NCBI RefSeq assembly: GCF_006539505.1
Contig: NZ_BJND01000031.1
Span: forward strand, 1 to 35,839
DNA from: Streptomyces spinoverrucosus
GTDB lineage: Bacteria > Actinomycetota > Actinomycetes > Streptomycetales > Streptomycetaceae
Reading direction: 5' to 3'
DNA length: 35,839 bases
A model generated the notes under the pieces. It was given only the letters and a program-made list of their open reading frames with translations, was not told the origin of the DNA and searched no databases. Positions 1 through 8,427 of the stretch are shown one piece after another. The first letter of the stretch is position 1. Every line of letters begins with the position of its first letter. The translations under genes were made by a program, and so were the position numbers.

Positions 1-92
1 CCTCCTGCTGCCGCGCTTGATCCGGGCCTCCCCTGCTGCTGCCGCGCTTGATCCGGGCCTCCCCTGCTGCTGCCGCGCTTCATCCGGGCCTT
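1..92. repeat. Tandem repeat, 31-base period, three copies
   Basis: The core CCGCGCTT(G/C)ATCCGGGCC begins at bases 11, 42 and 73, giving an exact 31-base period. The third copy differs at a few positions. The array touches the left edge and may continue outside. It lies upstream of the oxidoreductase promoter region. Open frames read through it are artefacts of the repeat. Confidence 0.85.
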
Positions 93-133
93 CACTCCGC
101 TGTCGCGCACATTCCGCCAAGGGACTCCCCTCC

Positions 134-151
134 ATGCATACCGGTCGGTAT
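134..151. promoter_or_regulatory. Operator site A of the ACCGACCGGTCGGT family
   Basis: The 18-mer ATGCATACCGGTCGGTAT matches the window consensus ATACCGACCGGTCGGTAT at 15 of 18 positions, with a perfect right part. It is also the palindrome-like GCATACCGGTCGGTATGC (136-153). TATGCT at 149-154 could be a -10 box, so a bound repressor would cover the promoter. The GTG start of the oxidoreductase is 49 bases downstream. Sister sites are at 14582, 29831 and 35239. Confidence 0.6.
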
Positions 152-200
152 GCTCGACCCGTCCGTGCGTCACCGCTGTCGCCAGACCCCGGGAGGACCC

Positions 201-2465
201 GTGTCCCGCACCGCCCTGCGTATCTGCCCCCTGTGCGAGGCCACCTGCGGGCTCACGCTCACCATTGAGGGGACCCGCGTCACGGGCGCCCGCGGTGACC
301 GCGAGGACGTGTTCAGTCAGGGGTTCATCTGCCCCAAGGGCGCCTCCTTCGGGGCCGTCGACGGCGACCCCGACCGGCTGCGCGGACCGCTCGTGCGCAA
401 GGGCGGGGAGTTGCGGGAGGCCAGTTGGGAGGAGGCGTTCGACGCCGTTGCGGCCGGGATCCGGCCGGTCGTCGAGCGGTACGGGGCCAACTCCGTCGGC
501 GTAGTCCTCGGCAACCCCAACGTGCACACCATGGCCGGCGCGCTCTATCCGCCCGTCCTGCTCGGCGCCCTCGGCACCCGCAGCGTGTTCACCGCGTCCA
601 CGGTCGACCAGATGCCCAAGCACGTCTCCAGCGGGCTGCTCTACGGCGACGCCAACGCCATCCCCGTGCCCGACCTCGACCGCACCGACCATCTGCTGCT
701 CATCGGCGCCAACCCGCTGGAGTCCAACGGCAGTCTGTGCACCGCCCCCGACTTCCCCGGCAAGCTGAAGGCCCTCAAGGCGCGCGGCGGCACGCTCACC
801 GTGATCGACCCGCGCCGCACCCGCACCGCGAAACTCGCCGACCGCCACATCGCCATCCGGCCCGGCACGGACGCCCTGCTGCTCGCGGCGATGGCACACG
901 TCCTCTTCGAGGAGGACCTGGTCGCGCTCGGCGACCTCGCGCCCCACGTCGAGGGCCTGGCCGAACTCCGGGAAGCCGTACGGGACTTCACTCCCGAAGC
1001 CGTCGCCGAGGCATGCGACGTAGACGCCACCGTGACACGCACCCTCGCCCGGGAACTCGCCGCCGCCCCCACCGCCGCCGTCTACGGCCGCATCGGCAGC
1101 TGCACGGTCCCGCACGGCACACTCGCCAGCTGGCTCGTGGACGTCCTCAGCATCCTCACCGGCAACCTCGACCGGCCGGGCGGCGCCCTCTTCCCGCAGG
1201 CCGCCACCGACAAGACACCCCGCCCCGCCGGACCCGGACGCGGCTTCGCGCTCGGCCGCTGGCACTCCCGGGTGAGCAAACATCCGGAGGCGAAGGGCGA
1301 GTTGCCGCTCTCCGCGCTCGCCGAGGAGATCGACACCGCAACTGAGGAGGGCGAGCCGATCCGGGCACTGATCGCGATCGCCGCCAACCCGGTGCTGTCC
1401 GCACCCGACGGCGACCGCCTCGACAAGGCCCTCGGCTCCATCGACTTCATGGTCAGCGTCGACCCCTACCTCAACGAGACCTCCCGCCACGCCCACGTCG
1501 TCCTGCCGCCGCCCCCGCCGTCCCAGAGCGCCCACCACGACTTCGCCTTCAACACCCTCGCCGTGCGCAACCAGGTCCGCTACACCCGCCCCGCCGTCCC
1601 GCTTCAGCCGGGCCGGATGGCCGAGACCGAGATCCTCGCCCGGCTGATCCTGGCGGCCACCGGCATGCACGGCGCCGACCCGGCCGCCGTCGACGCGATG
1701 GTCATCGACCAGACCCTCGGCAAGGCGGTCAAGGAGGCCCACTCACCCGTGCACGGCCGGGACCCGAGGGAACTCGCCGACCGGCTCACCGGCGACAACG
1801 GCCCCGAACGGCGGTTCGACATGATGCTGCGCCTCGGCCCGTACGGCGACGGTTTCGGCGCACGACCGGACGGGCTGAACCTGGCCAAACTCCTGGCGCA
1901 TCCGCACGGCATCGACCTCGGTCCGCTGCGCCCCCGGCTGCCGCAGCCGCTGAAGACGGCGAGCGGCAAGGTCGAACTGCTGCCCCGCCCGATCGCCGAC
2001 GATCTGCCTCGGCTGAGGCAGGCCATGGCCGAGCGCGCCGACGGCCTGGTGCTCGTGGGCCGCCGCCATCTGCGGTCCAACAACAGCTGGATGCACAACG
2101 TCCCCGCCCTGACCGGCGGCACCAACCGCTGCACCCTGCACATCCACCCCGAGGACGCCGAACGGCTCGGCGTGCGCGACGGAGCGCCGGTCCGGATCAA
2201 GGGCGCCGGGGGAGAGGTCACGGCCCCGGCCGAGGTCACCGACGGCGTGCGGCGCGGCGTCGTCAGCCTGCCGCACGGCTGGGGCCACAACCGTCCCGGC
2301 ACCCGTCTCACCCACGCCGCCACCGACCCCGGCGTCAACGTCAACCAGCTCCTCGACGGCAGCCTGCTCGACCCGCTCTCCGGCAACGCGGTCCTCAACG
2401 GCGTACCCGTGGAGATCTCCGCCGTGACCGAAAAGCTCACCGCTCTGACCTCAGCAAAGCTGTGA
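201..2465 (+). CDS. Molybdopterin-dependent oxidoreductase (formate dehydrogenase/nitrate reductase superfamily)
   Basis: A 754-residue protein with the full architecture of the bis-MGD molybdoenzyme superfamily. The N-terminal 4Fe-4S cysteines are C9, C12, C16 and C44 (C-X2-C-X3-C-X27-C). The catalytic region contains GANPLESNGS and VIDPRRTRTA, and a C-terminal molydopterin-dinucleotide-binding domain starts near VGRRHLRSNN. No signal peptide is visible, so it is probably cytoplasmic. The start is GTG at 201 because GGGAGGA lies just upstream (191-197) and the iron-sulfur motif begins at once; the longer in-frame extension is repeat DNA. I could not place a Cys or Sec molybdenum ligand, so the substrate is unknown. 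No small electron-transfer subunit is adjacent. Operator site A suggests co-regulation with the operons at 29.8-35.2 kb. Confidence 0.9.
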   Translation: MSRTALRICPLCEATCGLTLTIEGTRVTGARGDREDVFSQGFICPKGASFGAVDGDPDRLRGPLVRKGGELREASWEEAFDAVAAGIRPVVERYGANSVGVVLGNPNVHTMAGALYPPVLLGALGTRSVFTASTVDQMPKHVSSGLLYGDANAIPVPDLDRTDHLLLIGANPLESNGSLCTAPDFPGKLKALKARGGTLTVIDPRRTRTAKLADRHIAIRPGTDALLLAAMAHVLFEEDLVALGDLAPHVEGLAELREAVRDFTPEAVAEACDVDATVTRTLARELAAAPTAAVYGRIGSCTVPHGTLASWLVDVLSILTGNLDRPGGALFPQAATDKTPRPAGPGRGFALGRWHSRVSKHPEAKGELPLSALAEEIDTATEEGEPIRALIAIAANPVLSAPDGDRLDKALGSIDFMVSVDPYLNETSRHAHVVLPPPPPSQSAHHDFAFNTLAVRNQVRYTRPAVPLQPGRMAETEILARLILAATGMHGADPAAVDAMVIDQTLGKAVKEAHSPVHGRDPRELADRLTGDNGPERRFDMMLRLGPYGDGFGARPDGLNLAKLLAHPHGIDLGPLRPRLPQPLKTASGKVELLPRPIADDLPRLRQAMAERADGLVLVGRRHLRSNNSWMHNVPALTGGTNRCTLHIHPEDAERLGVRDGAPVRIKGAGGEVTAPAEVTDGVRRGVVSLPHGWGHNRPGTRLTHAATDPGVNVNQLLDGSLLDPLSGNAVLNGVPVEISAVTEKLTALTSAKL

Positions 2466-2523
2466 CCAGCAGTTTTGCGCTTATTGCTCGCACGTCAACG
2501 TCTTGTTAACGCCGCTTGACGGG

Positions 2524-2578
2524 ACCTAACGTCGTCGCACCGCCGGCCCAGGTGGGAGTTCAAGGGCGAACGTTAGGT
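2524..2578. promoter_or_regulatory. Inverted repeat ACCTAACGT/ACGTTAGGT before the citrate transporter
   Basis: ACCTAACGT at 2524-2532 is perfectly complementary to ACGTTAGGT at 2570-2578, 37 bases apart. The right arm contains AGGT, the only Shine-Dalgarno-like bases before the ATG at 2587. The repeat could be a paired binding site for a regulator or an mRNA stem hiding the ribosome-binding site. This is an inference from sequence only. Confidence 0.45.
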
Positions 2579-2586
2579 ATCCACTC

Positions 2587-4020
2587 ATGCTGACCATCCT
2601 CGGCTTCGCCATGATCGCGACCTTCTTGGTCCTGATCATGATGAAGAAGATGTCGCCGATAGCGGCGCTCGTGCTCATCCCCGCACTGTTCTGTGTCTTC
2701 GTCGGCAAGGGCGCGCACCTCGGCGACTACGTCATCGACGGAGTCTCCAGCCTCGCCCCCACCGCGGCGATGCTCATGTTCGCGATCGTCTACTTCGGTG
2801 TGATGATCGACGTCGGGCTGTTCGATCCGATCGTCCGGGGCATCCTGAAGTTCTGCAAGGCCGACCCGATGCGGATCGTCGTCGGTACGGCCCTGCTCGC
2901 CGCGATCGTCTCGCTGGACGGCGACGGCTCGACCACCTTCATGATCACGGTCTCGGCGATGTACCCGCTGTACAAGCGGCTGAAGATGAGCCTCGTCGTG
3001 ATGACCGGTGTCGCCGCGACCGCCAACGGCGTGATGAACACCCTGCCGTGGGGCGGCCCGACCGCCCGCGCCGCCACCGCCCTGAAGCTGGACGCCAGCG
3101 ATATCTTCGTCCCGATGATTCCGGCCCTCGCCGTCGGCCTCGTCTTCGTGATCGCCCTGGCGTACGTCCTCGGTCTGCGCGAGCGCCGGCGGCTCGGCGT
3201 GCTGACGCTGGACGAGGTGCTGGAGGAGGAGAAGGAGACGGTCCTCGTCGGCACCGGCACCGGTTCCGGCGCCAACGTCAAGCAGGTCACCGGCGGTTCC
3301 AGCACCTCGGGCACGTCCAGCACTTCCAGCACTTCCGGATCCGGCAGCGACGCCGACGCCCCCGACGAGGACGACGACTTCCAGGGCCTCGACCCCAACC
3401 GCCCCACCCTGCGCCCCAAGCTGCTCTGGTTCAACGCGCTGCTCACGGTCGGCCTGCTCACCGCCATGATCATGGAAGTGCTGCCGATCCCGGTGCTGTT
3501 CCTGATCGGCGCCGCTCTCGCGCTCACCGTCAACTTCCCGAAGATCCCGGACCAGAAGGCCCGCCTCGCCGCGCACGCCGACAACGTCCTCAACGTCTCC
3601 GGCATGGTCTTCGCCGCCGCCGTCTTCACCGGCGTGCTGCAGGGCACCGGCATGGTCGACAGCATGGCCAAGTGGCTGGTCGACATCATCCCCGGCAGCA
3701 TGGGCCCGCACATGGCCCTGGTCACCGGCGTGCTGAGCCTCCCGCTCACCTACTTCATGTCCAACGACGGCTTCTACTTCGGCGTCCTGCCGGTCCTCGC
3801 CGAGGCCGGCGCGGCGCACGGCGTCACGCCGCTGGAGATGGCCCGCGCCTCGCTGGTCGGCCAGCCGCTGCACATGTCCAGCCCGCTGGTCCCGGCCGTG
3901 TACGTGCTGGTCGGCATGGCGAAGGTCGAGTTCGGCGACCACACGCGGTTCGTGGTGAAGTACGCGGCCCTGACCAGCCTGGTGGTTCTCGGCGCCGGAA
4001 TCCTGTTCGGCATCATCTGA
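2587..4020 (+). CDS. CitMHS-family citrate (metal-citrate:H+) symporter
   Basis: A 477-residue integral membrane protein whose opening segments (ILGFAMIATFLVLIMM, then APTAAMLMFAIVYFGVMIDVGLFDP) and signatures DGDGSTTFMITVSAMYPLY and LPWGGPTARA are those of CitMHS proteins. That family imports citrate complexed with a divalent or ferric ion together with protons. Hydrophobic segments fall into an N-terminal and a C-terminal bundle. Between them, about residues 218-258, lies a hydrophilic linker rich in Gly, Ser and Thr and ending in an acidic run (DEDDD), likely cytoplasmic. Which metal-citrate complex is carried cannot be read from sequence. The start has a weak AGGT ribosome-binding site inside an inverted repeat. 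The MFS gene 52 bases downstream may be cotranscribed. Confidence 0.9.
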   Translation: MLTILGFAMIATFLVLIMMKKMSPIAALVLIPALFCVFVGKGAHLGDYVIDGVSSLAPTAAMLMFAIVYFGVMIDVGLFDPIVRGILKFCKADPMRIVVGTALLAAIVSLDGDGSTTFMITVSAMYPLYKRLKMSLVVMTGVAATANGVMNTLPWGGPTARAATALKLDASDIFVPMIPALAVGLVFVIALAYVLGLRERRRLGVLTLDEVLEEEKETVLVGTGTGSGANVKQVTGGSSTSGTSSTSSTSGSGSDADAPDEDDDFQGLDPNRPTLRPKLLWFNALLTVGLLTAMIMEVLPIPVLFLIGAALALTVNFPKIPDQKARLAAHADNVLNVSGMVFAAAVFTGVLQGTGMVDSMAKWLVDIIPGSMGPHMALVTGVLSLPLTYFMSNDGFYFGVLPVLAEAGAAHGVTPLEMARASLVGQPLHMSSPLVPAVYVLVGMAKVEFGDHTRFVVKYAALTSLVVLGAGILFGII

Positions 4021-4041
4021 CGTATCCGCTGACGTATCCGC
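4018..4041 (+). repeat. Perfect 12-base tandem duplication over the stop codon
   Basis: TGACGTATCCGC occurs twice in direct succession at 4018-4029 and 4030-4041. The first TGA is the stop codon of the citrate transporter. It looks like a small slippage duplication between this gene and the next. Confidence 0.8.
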
Positions 4042-4072
4042 GAAGGACCACTCCGTCAGGAGGTACACGACC

Positions 4073-5323
4073 ATGGGCCCCGGGGGGAACCGCGGCTGGC
4101 TGCTCCGCCTCGTCATCGCCTTCAGCTTCGCGCAGGGGGCGGTGTCGATGGCCCGGCCCGCCGTCTCCTACCGGGCCCTCGCGCTGGGCGCTGACGAACG
4201 GGCGGTCGGTGTGATCGCGGGGGTGTACGCCCTGCTCCCGCTGTTCGCCGCCGTCCCCCTGGGCCGCCGTACCGACCACGGCCGCTGCGCACCCCTGCTG
4301 CCCGCCGGCGTCGTCCTGATATCCGGCGGCTGCGCGCTCAGCGGCCTCGTCGACTCCCTCTGGGCGATGGCGATCTGGAGCGGCGTGATGGGCCTCGGCC
4401 ACCTCAGCTTCGTCATCGGCGCGCAGTCCCTGGTCGCCCGCCAGTCGGCTCCGCACGAACAGGACCGCAACTTCGGCCACTTCACCATCGGCGCCTCGCT
4501 CGGCCAACTGGTCGGCCCGATCGCGGCCGGTGCGCTGATCGGCGGCCACGACATGGCGGGCAGCAGCGCACTCGCCCTGGTCATGGCGGGCGCGGGCGCC
4601 GCGGTGGCGTTCACGTCGCTGTGGCGCATAGAGGATCGCCGTACGCCCAAGTCCGCGACGCCGCAAGGCGACGACCGCGTCCCTGTGTGGGGCATCCTGC
4701 GAGCCCGGGGCGTCCCCGCCGGCATCCTCATCAGCCTCTCCGTGCTGTCCGCGACCGACGTCCTCACCGCCTACCTGCCGGTGGTAGGCGAGCACAGGGA
4801 CATCGCGCCCTCGGTGATCGGCTTGCTGCTCAGCCTCCGCGCGGCGGCCACCATCGCCTGCCGCCTGGTGCTGACCCCGCTACTGAAGCTGGGCCGCACC
4901 CTGCTGCTCACCCTGAGCTGTCTGCTGGCGGCGCTGCTGTGCGCCGGTATCGCGCTTCCGCTACCGGTGTGGGCGTTGGCCCTGATCCTGGCGGCCCTCG
5001 GCTTCTGCCTCGGCGTAGGCCAACCCCTCTCCATGACGACGGTCGTCCAGGCCGCCCCCGAGACCGCCCGCTCCACCGCCCTCGCCCTCCGCCTGACCGG
5101 CAACCGCCTGGGCCAGGTCGCCGCCCCCGCCACGGCCGGCCTGATCGCCGGGGTGGCGGGAGTGGCGGCACCGTTCGTGATGCTTGGCGGCCTGTTGCTC
5201 CTGTCGACGGGAGTCGCGTTGCGCTCACCGACGAGAGGCGCCGGGGAGAACGGGACCCCGAAGCCCGACCGACCCCCCTCACCCCGCCCGACCGCCCGAG
5301 GGCGGGGAAGGAACACCACCTGA
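4073..5323 (+). CDS. MFS transporter, unknown substrate
   Basis: A 416-residue, strongly hydrophobic protein with a 12-helix major facilitator pattern. The loop after helix 2 contains PLGRRTDHGR, a variant of the MFS G-x-x-x-D-R-x-G-R signature, and the second half repeats the fold. The C-terminal tail is short and rich in Pro and Arg. AGGAGG at 4058-4063 gives an unusually good ribosome-binding site and fixes the ATG at 4073. The gene follows the citrate transporter on the same strand. Sequence does not show whether it is an importer or a drug exporter; an efflux role is typical of such orphan MFS genes. Confidence 0.85.
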   Translation: MGPGGNRGWLLRLVIAFSFAQGAVSMARPAVSYRALALGADERAVGVIAGVYALLPLFAAVPLGRRTDHGRCAPLLPAGVVLISGGCALSGLVDSLWAMAIWSGVMGLGHLSFVIGAQSLVARQSAPHEQDRNFGHFTIGASLGQLVGPIAAGALIGGHDMAGSSALALVMAGAGAAVAFTSLWRIEDRRTPKSATPQGDDRVPVWGILRARGVPAGILISLSVLSATDVLTAYLPVVGEHRDIAPSVIGLLLSLRAAATIACRLVLTPLLKLGRTLLLTLSCLLAALLCAGIALPLPVWALALILAALGFCLGVGQPLSMTTVVQAAPETARSTALALRLTGNRLGQVAAPATAGLIAGVAGVAAPFVMLGGLLLLSTGVALRSPTRGAGENGTPKPDRPPSPRPTARGRGRNTT

Positions 5324-5447
5324 CGGCCTCGCCCGGAAACGCGAGCGGTGCCGCCCTCCTCCCATGTGGCGACTACGGCTAACCCGCCCATCGGCCCTCC
5401 GATCACGTCACCTGGGCCGATCGGCGCCGCGCACCTGGTGAGTTGGC

Positions 5448-5690
5448 TCAATTGTTGTCTTCGGCGGAGCGGATGCGGGTCAAAGGAGCCTCCCACTCGA
5501 CGCCACCCCCTCTCGGCCGCATGAACGCGGTCCGGCTGACGAGCTTGTTGCCGTCCTTGGTGCGCTCCTCGATTACGCCTTGCAGCTCACCCGTGCGGTC
5601 GGTCTCCACATCCGTGACCAACGTCCCCCGGGGGTAAGGCAGCTCGCCGTGGCTCAGCATCGTCGGCGGCTTCTCGTGTGTCAGTGCCAT
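5448..5690 (-). CDS. Small conserved Streptomyces protein beside an XRE regulator
   Basis: An 80-residue protein beginning MALTHEKPPTMLSHGELPYP, followed by GTLVTDVETDRTGELQG and ending near WEAPLTRIR. The ATG at 5690 has GAGGAG at ideal spacing; a longer in-frame extension on this strand overlaps the divergent regulator and is rejected. I recognise the type as one of the small proteins often encoded next to XRE-type regulators in Streptomyces, a family arrangement recalled from memory. No signal peptide, membrane helix or catalytic motif is visible. It is divergent from the decayed XRE gene at 5745. Function unknown. Confidence 0.75.
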   Translation of the reverse strand: MALTHEKPPTMLSHGELPYPRGTLVTDVETDRTGELQGVIEERTKDGNKLVSRTAFMRPRGGGVEWEAPLTRIRSAEDNN

Positions 5691-5744
5691 GACTCCTCGT
5701 CCCAGCTGGGCCGTAACGGAAGTCGAGCGGGGAAGACGCACAGT

Positions 5745-6379
5745 ATGAGCGCGACCAAGATTCCCGGACCCGGAGCCAATGTGGCCGCTTGCCGCAAGGC
5801 GCGTGGCTCGCGCGACTTCAGCCAGGTTGCCCTCGCCCGATACCGTGCGCTGACGCAGGGCATTGCCGCTGCTCTCGCTCAGGCCATGGGGCTGACGCTG
5901 GATGACGACCCCCCGCCGCACCCTGAGGACTTGCCACGCGAGCTGGCGGAGCTGAACGAGCACCGTCATCGGGCCGAGCTGTCGTCCGTCTTGCAGAAGC
6001 TACCGGACTTGCTGACCAAGGCGACTCATTACGCGCATGCAACGCAGTCTCCCGATGCCTGGACCCGCGTTGCCGACACGTACAGCGTGGTGTACTGGCT
6101 GGCCGCCGGACACCGCTGGATGCACATCGCCGAACTGGCCGTCATGAAGCAGCGGCTGGCCGCCCCCGTGCATTCGGGCCGGGCATCCTGCACCTTCGCG
6201 GTCTGACGCTGGCTGGCCGGTTGCAGGACAAGGCCACCACCGAACGACATATCGAGGCAGCCTGGCGTGTGGCCGACGAGTTCCCCGAGGACATTCATGA
6301 GTACGGGATCCACTTCGGGCCGGACAACACAGCCGTTCACGTGATCCCCACCAGCAAGTGGCCATCGCCGAAGTGGTGA
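5745..6379 (+). pseudogene. Decayed XRE-family helix-turn-helix regulator
   Basis: Reading from ATG 5745 gives MSATKIPGPGANVAACRKARG, a familiar start of Streptomyces XRE regulators, but the DNA-binding region is compressed (SQVALARYRALTQGIAAALAQAMGLTL) and appears to have lost the recognition helix. The middle part (HRAELSSVLQKLPDLLTKATHYAH, in two pieces here: HRAELSSVLQ and TKATHYAHATQSPDAW) is normal. The frame stops at 6206. The family's usual C-terminal sequence continues in another frame to 6379 (TTERHIEAAWRVADEFPED, then YGIHFGPDNTAVHVI), which implies a further deletion or frameshift. I therefore call a pseudogene. The alternative is a short functional variant ending at 6206. Confidence 0.65.
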
Positions 6380-6422
6380 GGCGGGGTAGCCGGCCGACCG
6401 CCAGCAGCAATACGGTCATCGC

Positions 6423-7202
6423 GTGGACCAGGATGAACGGCTGCTTCACGCCTCGTCGTTCGGCGCAGCGGCGGTCGCCTACGCGGAGCACCGTCCAGAC
6501 TACGCGCAGGCCGCGGTGCGCTGGGCGCGCCGGCCCGCGCCCGGCCCGCGCGTGCTCGACCTCGGTGCCGGAACCGGCAAGCTGACCGCCACGCTGGTCG
6601 CGCTGGGTGCCGAAGTCATTGCAGTTGAGCCCGACCCGGCGATGCTGGCCGAGCTGCGCCGCACGCTGCCGGCTGTCCGTGCCCTGTCGGGCAGTGCCGA
6701 GGCGATACCGCTGCCGGACGCATCGGTCGATGCCGTGCTGGCCGGCAACGCCATGCATTGGTTCGACATGGCCGTCGCGGGACCCGAGATCGCCAGGGTC
6801 CTCGCGCCCCGCGGCCTCCTGGCCGGTCTGTGGAACGTCATGGACGACCGGGTCGAGTGGGTTGCCGGGCTCGCGCGGGTCAGCGGGAGCGCGGCCATCG
6901 GCACGCGTGACACGCCCACCAGCTGGCGCGCCGAGACGGCCGACATGCACCTTCCAAAGACTGGCGTGGCCGCCCGGTTCGGCTCACCAGAGCAGGCCGA
7001 GTTCCCGCACGGGCAGCGTCGCACCGCTGACTCTCTCGTCGCCACCATCGCGACGCGCGCGGGCGTTTTGGTCATGCCAGAACAGGAACGAGACGCCACG
7101 CTGGGCCGGATCCGCGCATTCCTTGCGAGTAGACCGGAGACCGCCCACGGCGAGTTCACTCTCCCGATGCTGACCGGCGTGCTGCGCGTCCGGCGCCTGT
7201 GA
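6423..7202 (+). CDS. Class I SAM-dependent methyltransferase (UbiE/COQ5-like)
   Basis: A 259-residue protein with motif I VLDLGAGTGKLT near residues 42-53, the acidic ribose-binding turn AVEPDPAML, and the post-motif AGNAMHWFD that is typical of this branch. The start FGAAAVAYAEHRPDYA and end LPMLTGVLRVRRL match complete members, so it seems full length. GTG at 6423 is the likely start; its ribosome-binding site is poor. It is cytoplasmic and probably methylates a small molecule, but the acceptor cannot be read from sequence. It stands alone between a decayed regulator and transposase scraps, so its transcription context may be disturbed. Confidence 0.8.
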   Translation: MDQDERLLHASSFGAAAVAYAEHRPDYAQAAVRWARRPAPGPRVLDLGAGTGKLTATLVALGAEVIAVEPDPAMLAELRRTLPAVRALSGSAEAIPLPDASVDAVLAGNAMHWFDMAVAGPEIARVLAPRGLLAGLWNVMDDRVEWVAGLARVSGSAAIGTRDTPTSWRAETADMHLPKTGVAARFGSPEQAEFPHGQRRTADSLVATIATRAGVLVMPEQERDATLGRIRAFLASRPETAHGEFTLPMLTGVLRVRRL

Positions 7203-7334
7203 AGCATCACGTCGACAACGATCGATGACACGCCGCACGCCGTCTCAGCCCACATCGCTCGGAGAGCGGCAGTGATGTCCAACGCCAACTCGCATGCCGG
7301 CTCGCCACTTGAGGCGCCCAGACAAAGGTGACAA

Positions 7335-7387
7335 CCACGTAGGGCGTCGATGATGCCGTGGGTGCGGTCGGCGATGACCTGGATGTT
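7335..7387 (-). pseudogene. Possible fragment of an IS5-type transposase
   Basis: On the minus strand from 7387 the frame reads NIQVIADRTHGIIDALRG. This recalls two blocks of IS5-family transposases in actinobacteria (a VNVQVIAD block and an HGIIDAL block) joined with the intervening part lost. It is short and recognised from memory. The rest of 7203-7458 shows no gene I can support. Confidence 0.35.
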
Positions 7388-7458
7388 TCACGAACGCCTT
7401 CCGTGCCGCGGTGCCGGTGGCGGCGTCGAGGATCTCGGGGCAGCCTGTCGGCTTGCCG

Positions 7459-8427
7459 TCAAGGCACCAGCAGGACCTTGCCGCGGGCGGTGGGGTCGTC
7501 GGCGATGCGGTGGGCTTCCGCTGGATCGTCGAGCGGAACGCACGCGGCGATCCGCGGGTGCAACCTGCCCTCGCCGAGCTGCACGACGAGGCGTTCCAGG
7601 GTCGCCCGGATACGGCGGGGTCGCCGGCGCGCGTTTGTGCTGAGCCGGTAGAAAGCGGCGCGACGGCCGTTCGGCAGGGCGTTCCATAGCCGTAGGCGGA
7701 GCACATCCGCAGGTGGCGAGGCTTGGGTCGACAGGAAGCCGTAGGAGACGAGGCGGCCGCCGGGGCGCAGGCTGCGCCAGGATGCGCGGAGCGTTGGGCC
7801 GCCGATCATGTCGAGGACGACATCGGCCCGGGTGGCTGCCTCGCGTCCGCGTTCGACCGGCCGGCCGCCGTACGTTTCGACAAAGGCGTGGTCGCGGGGC
7901 GCGGCGACGCCGTACATGTGGGCGCCGAGGAGGCGGCCGATCTCGAGCAGGGCGATGCCTACGCCGCCGGCGGCACCGTGCACGAGCACCCGTTCGCCGG
8001 GGCGTACCCGGGCGACATGGTGCAGTAGCTCGTTCGCGGTGACGTGGGTGAGCGGGAGGCATGCGGCGTCATTGGCCTGGACGGTGTCGGGGACCTCGAC
8101 CACGCCGGCGGCCGGCACGCAGACGTGGCTGGCGTGGCCGCCGGTCAGGGTCAGCGCGACCACCCGGCGGCCGCGCCACCACGTCGGGACGTGAGGGCCG
8201 ACCTGGTCGACGACGCCGGTGACGTCCCACCCCGGGGTGAACGGGGGTGTGGGCGCCCGCCCGGGGTAGCGGCCGGCGCGCATCAGCAGGTCGGCGCGGG
8301 CGACGCCGGCGGCGGTCACCCGGATCCGCAGGTGACGGGGGCCGGGCTCGGGGGCGTCGTCGCTGTCGACGCGCAGCACCTCGGGCCCGCCGGTACGGGT
8401 GACGACAATGCGCCGACGGCGGGTCAC
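7459..8427 (-). CDS. MDR-family NADPH:quinone reductase-like oxidoreductase
   Basis: A 322-residue medium-chain dehydrogenase/reductase without zinc ligands. The N-terminal domain carries PGPRHLRIRVTAAGVARAD and GWDVTGVVDQVG. The Rossmann nucleotide-binding motif is VLVHGAAGGVGIALLEIGR. The closing DPAEAHRIADDPTARGKVLL block is typical of quinone oxidoreductase and VAT-1-like members. Such enzymes reduce quinones or alpha,beta-unsaturated carbonyls with NADPH. The GTG start at 8427 overlaps the stop of the upstream membrane-protein gene (GTGA), suggesting translational coupling. A longer frame reading into the tetR region on the opposite strand is an artefact. Together with the divergent TetR it looks like a reactive-compound response cassette. 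Confidence 0.85.
   Translation of the reverse strand: MTRRRRIVVTRTGGPEVLRVDSDDAPEPGPRHLRIRVTAAGVARADLLMRAGRYPGRAPTPPFTPGWDVTGVVDQVGPHVPTWWRGRRVVALTLTGGHASHVCVPAAGVVEVPDTVQANDAACLPLTHVTANELLHHVARVRPGERVLVHGAAGGVGIALLEIGRLLGAHMYGVAAPRDHAFVETYGGRPVERGREAATRADVVLDMIGGPTLRASWRSLRPGGRLVSYGFLSTQASPPADVLRLRLWNALPNGRRAAFYRLSTNARRRPRRIRATLERLVVQLGEGRLHPRIAACVPLDDPAEAHRIADDPTARGKVLLVP

Noticed and set aside
2560..4116. A 518-residue minus-strand frame over the citrate transporter
   Set aside because: Composition is a repetitive His/Asp/Arg/Gly shadow typical of high-GC antisense frames, while the plus strand encodes a clear membrane protein.
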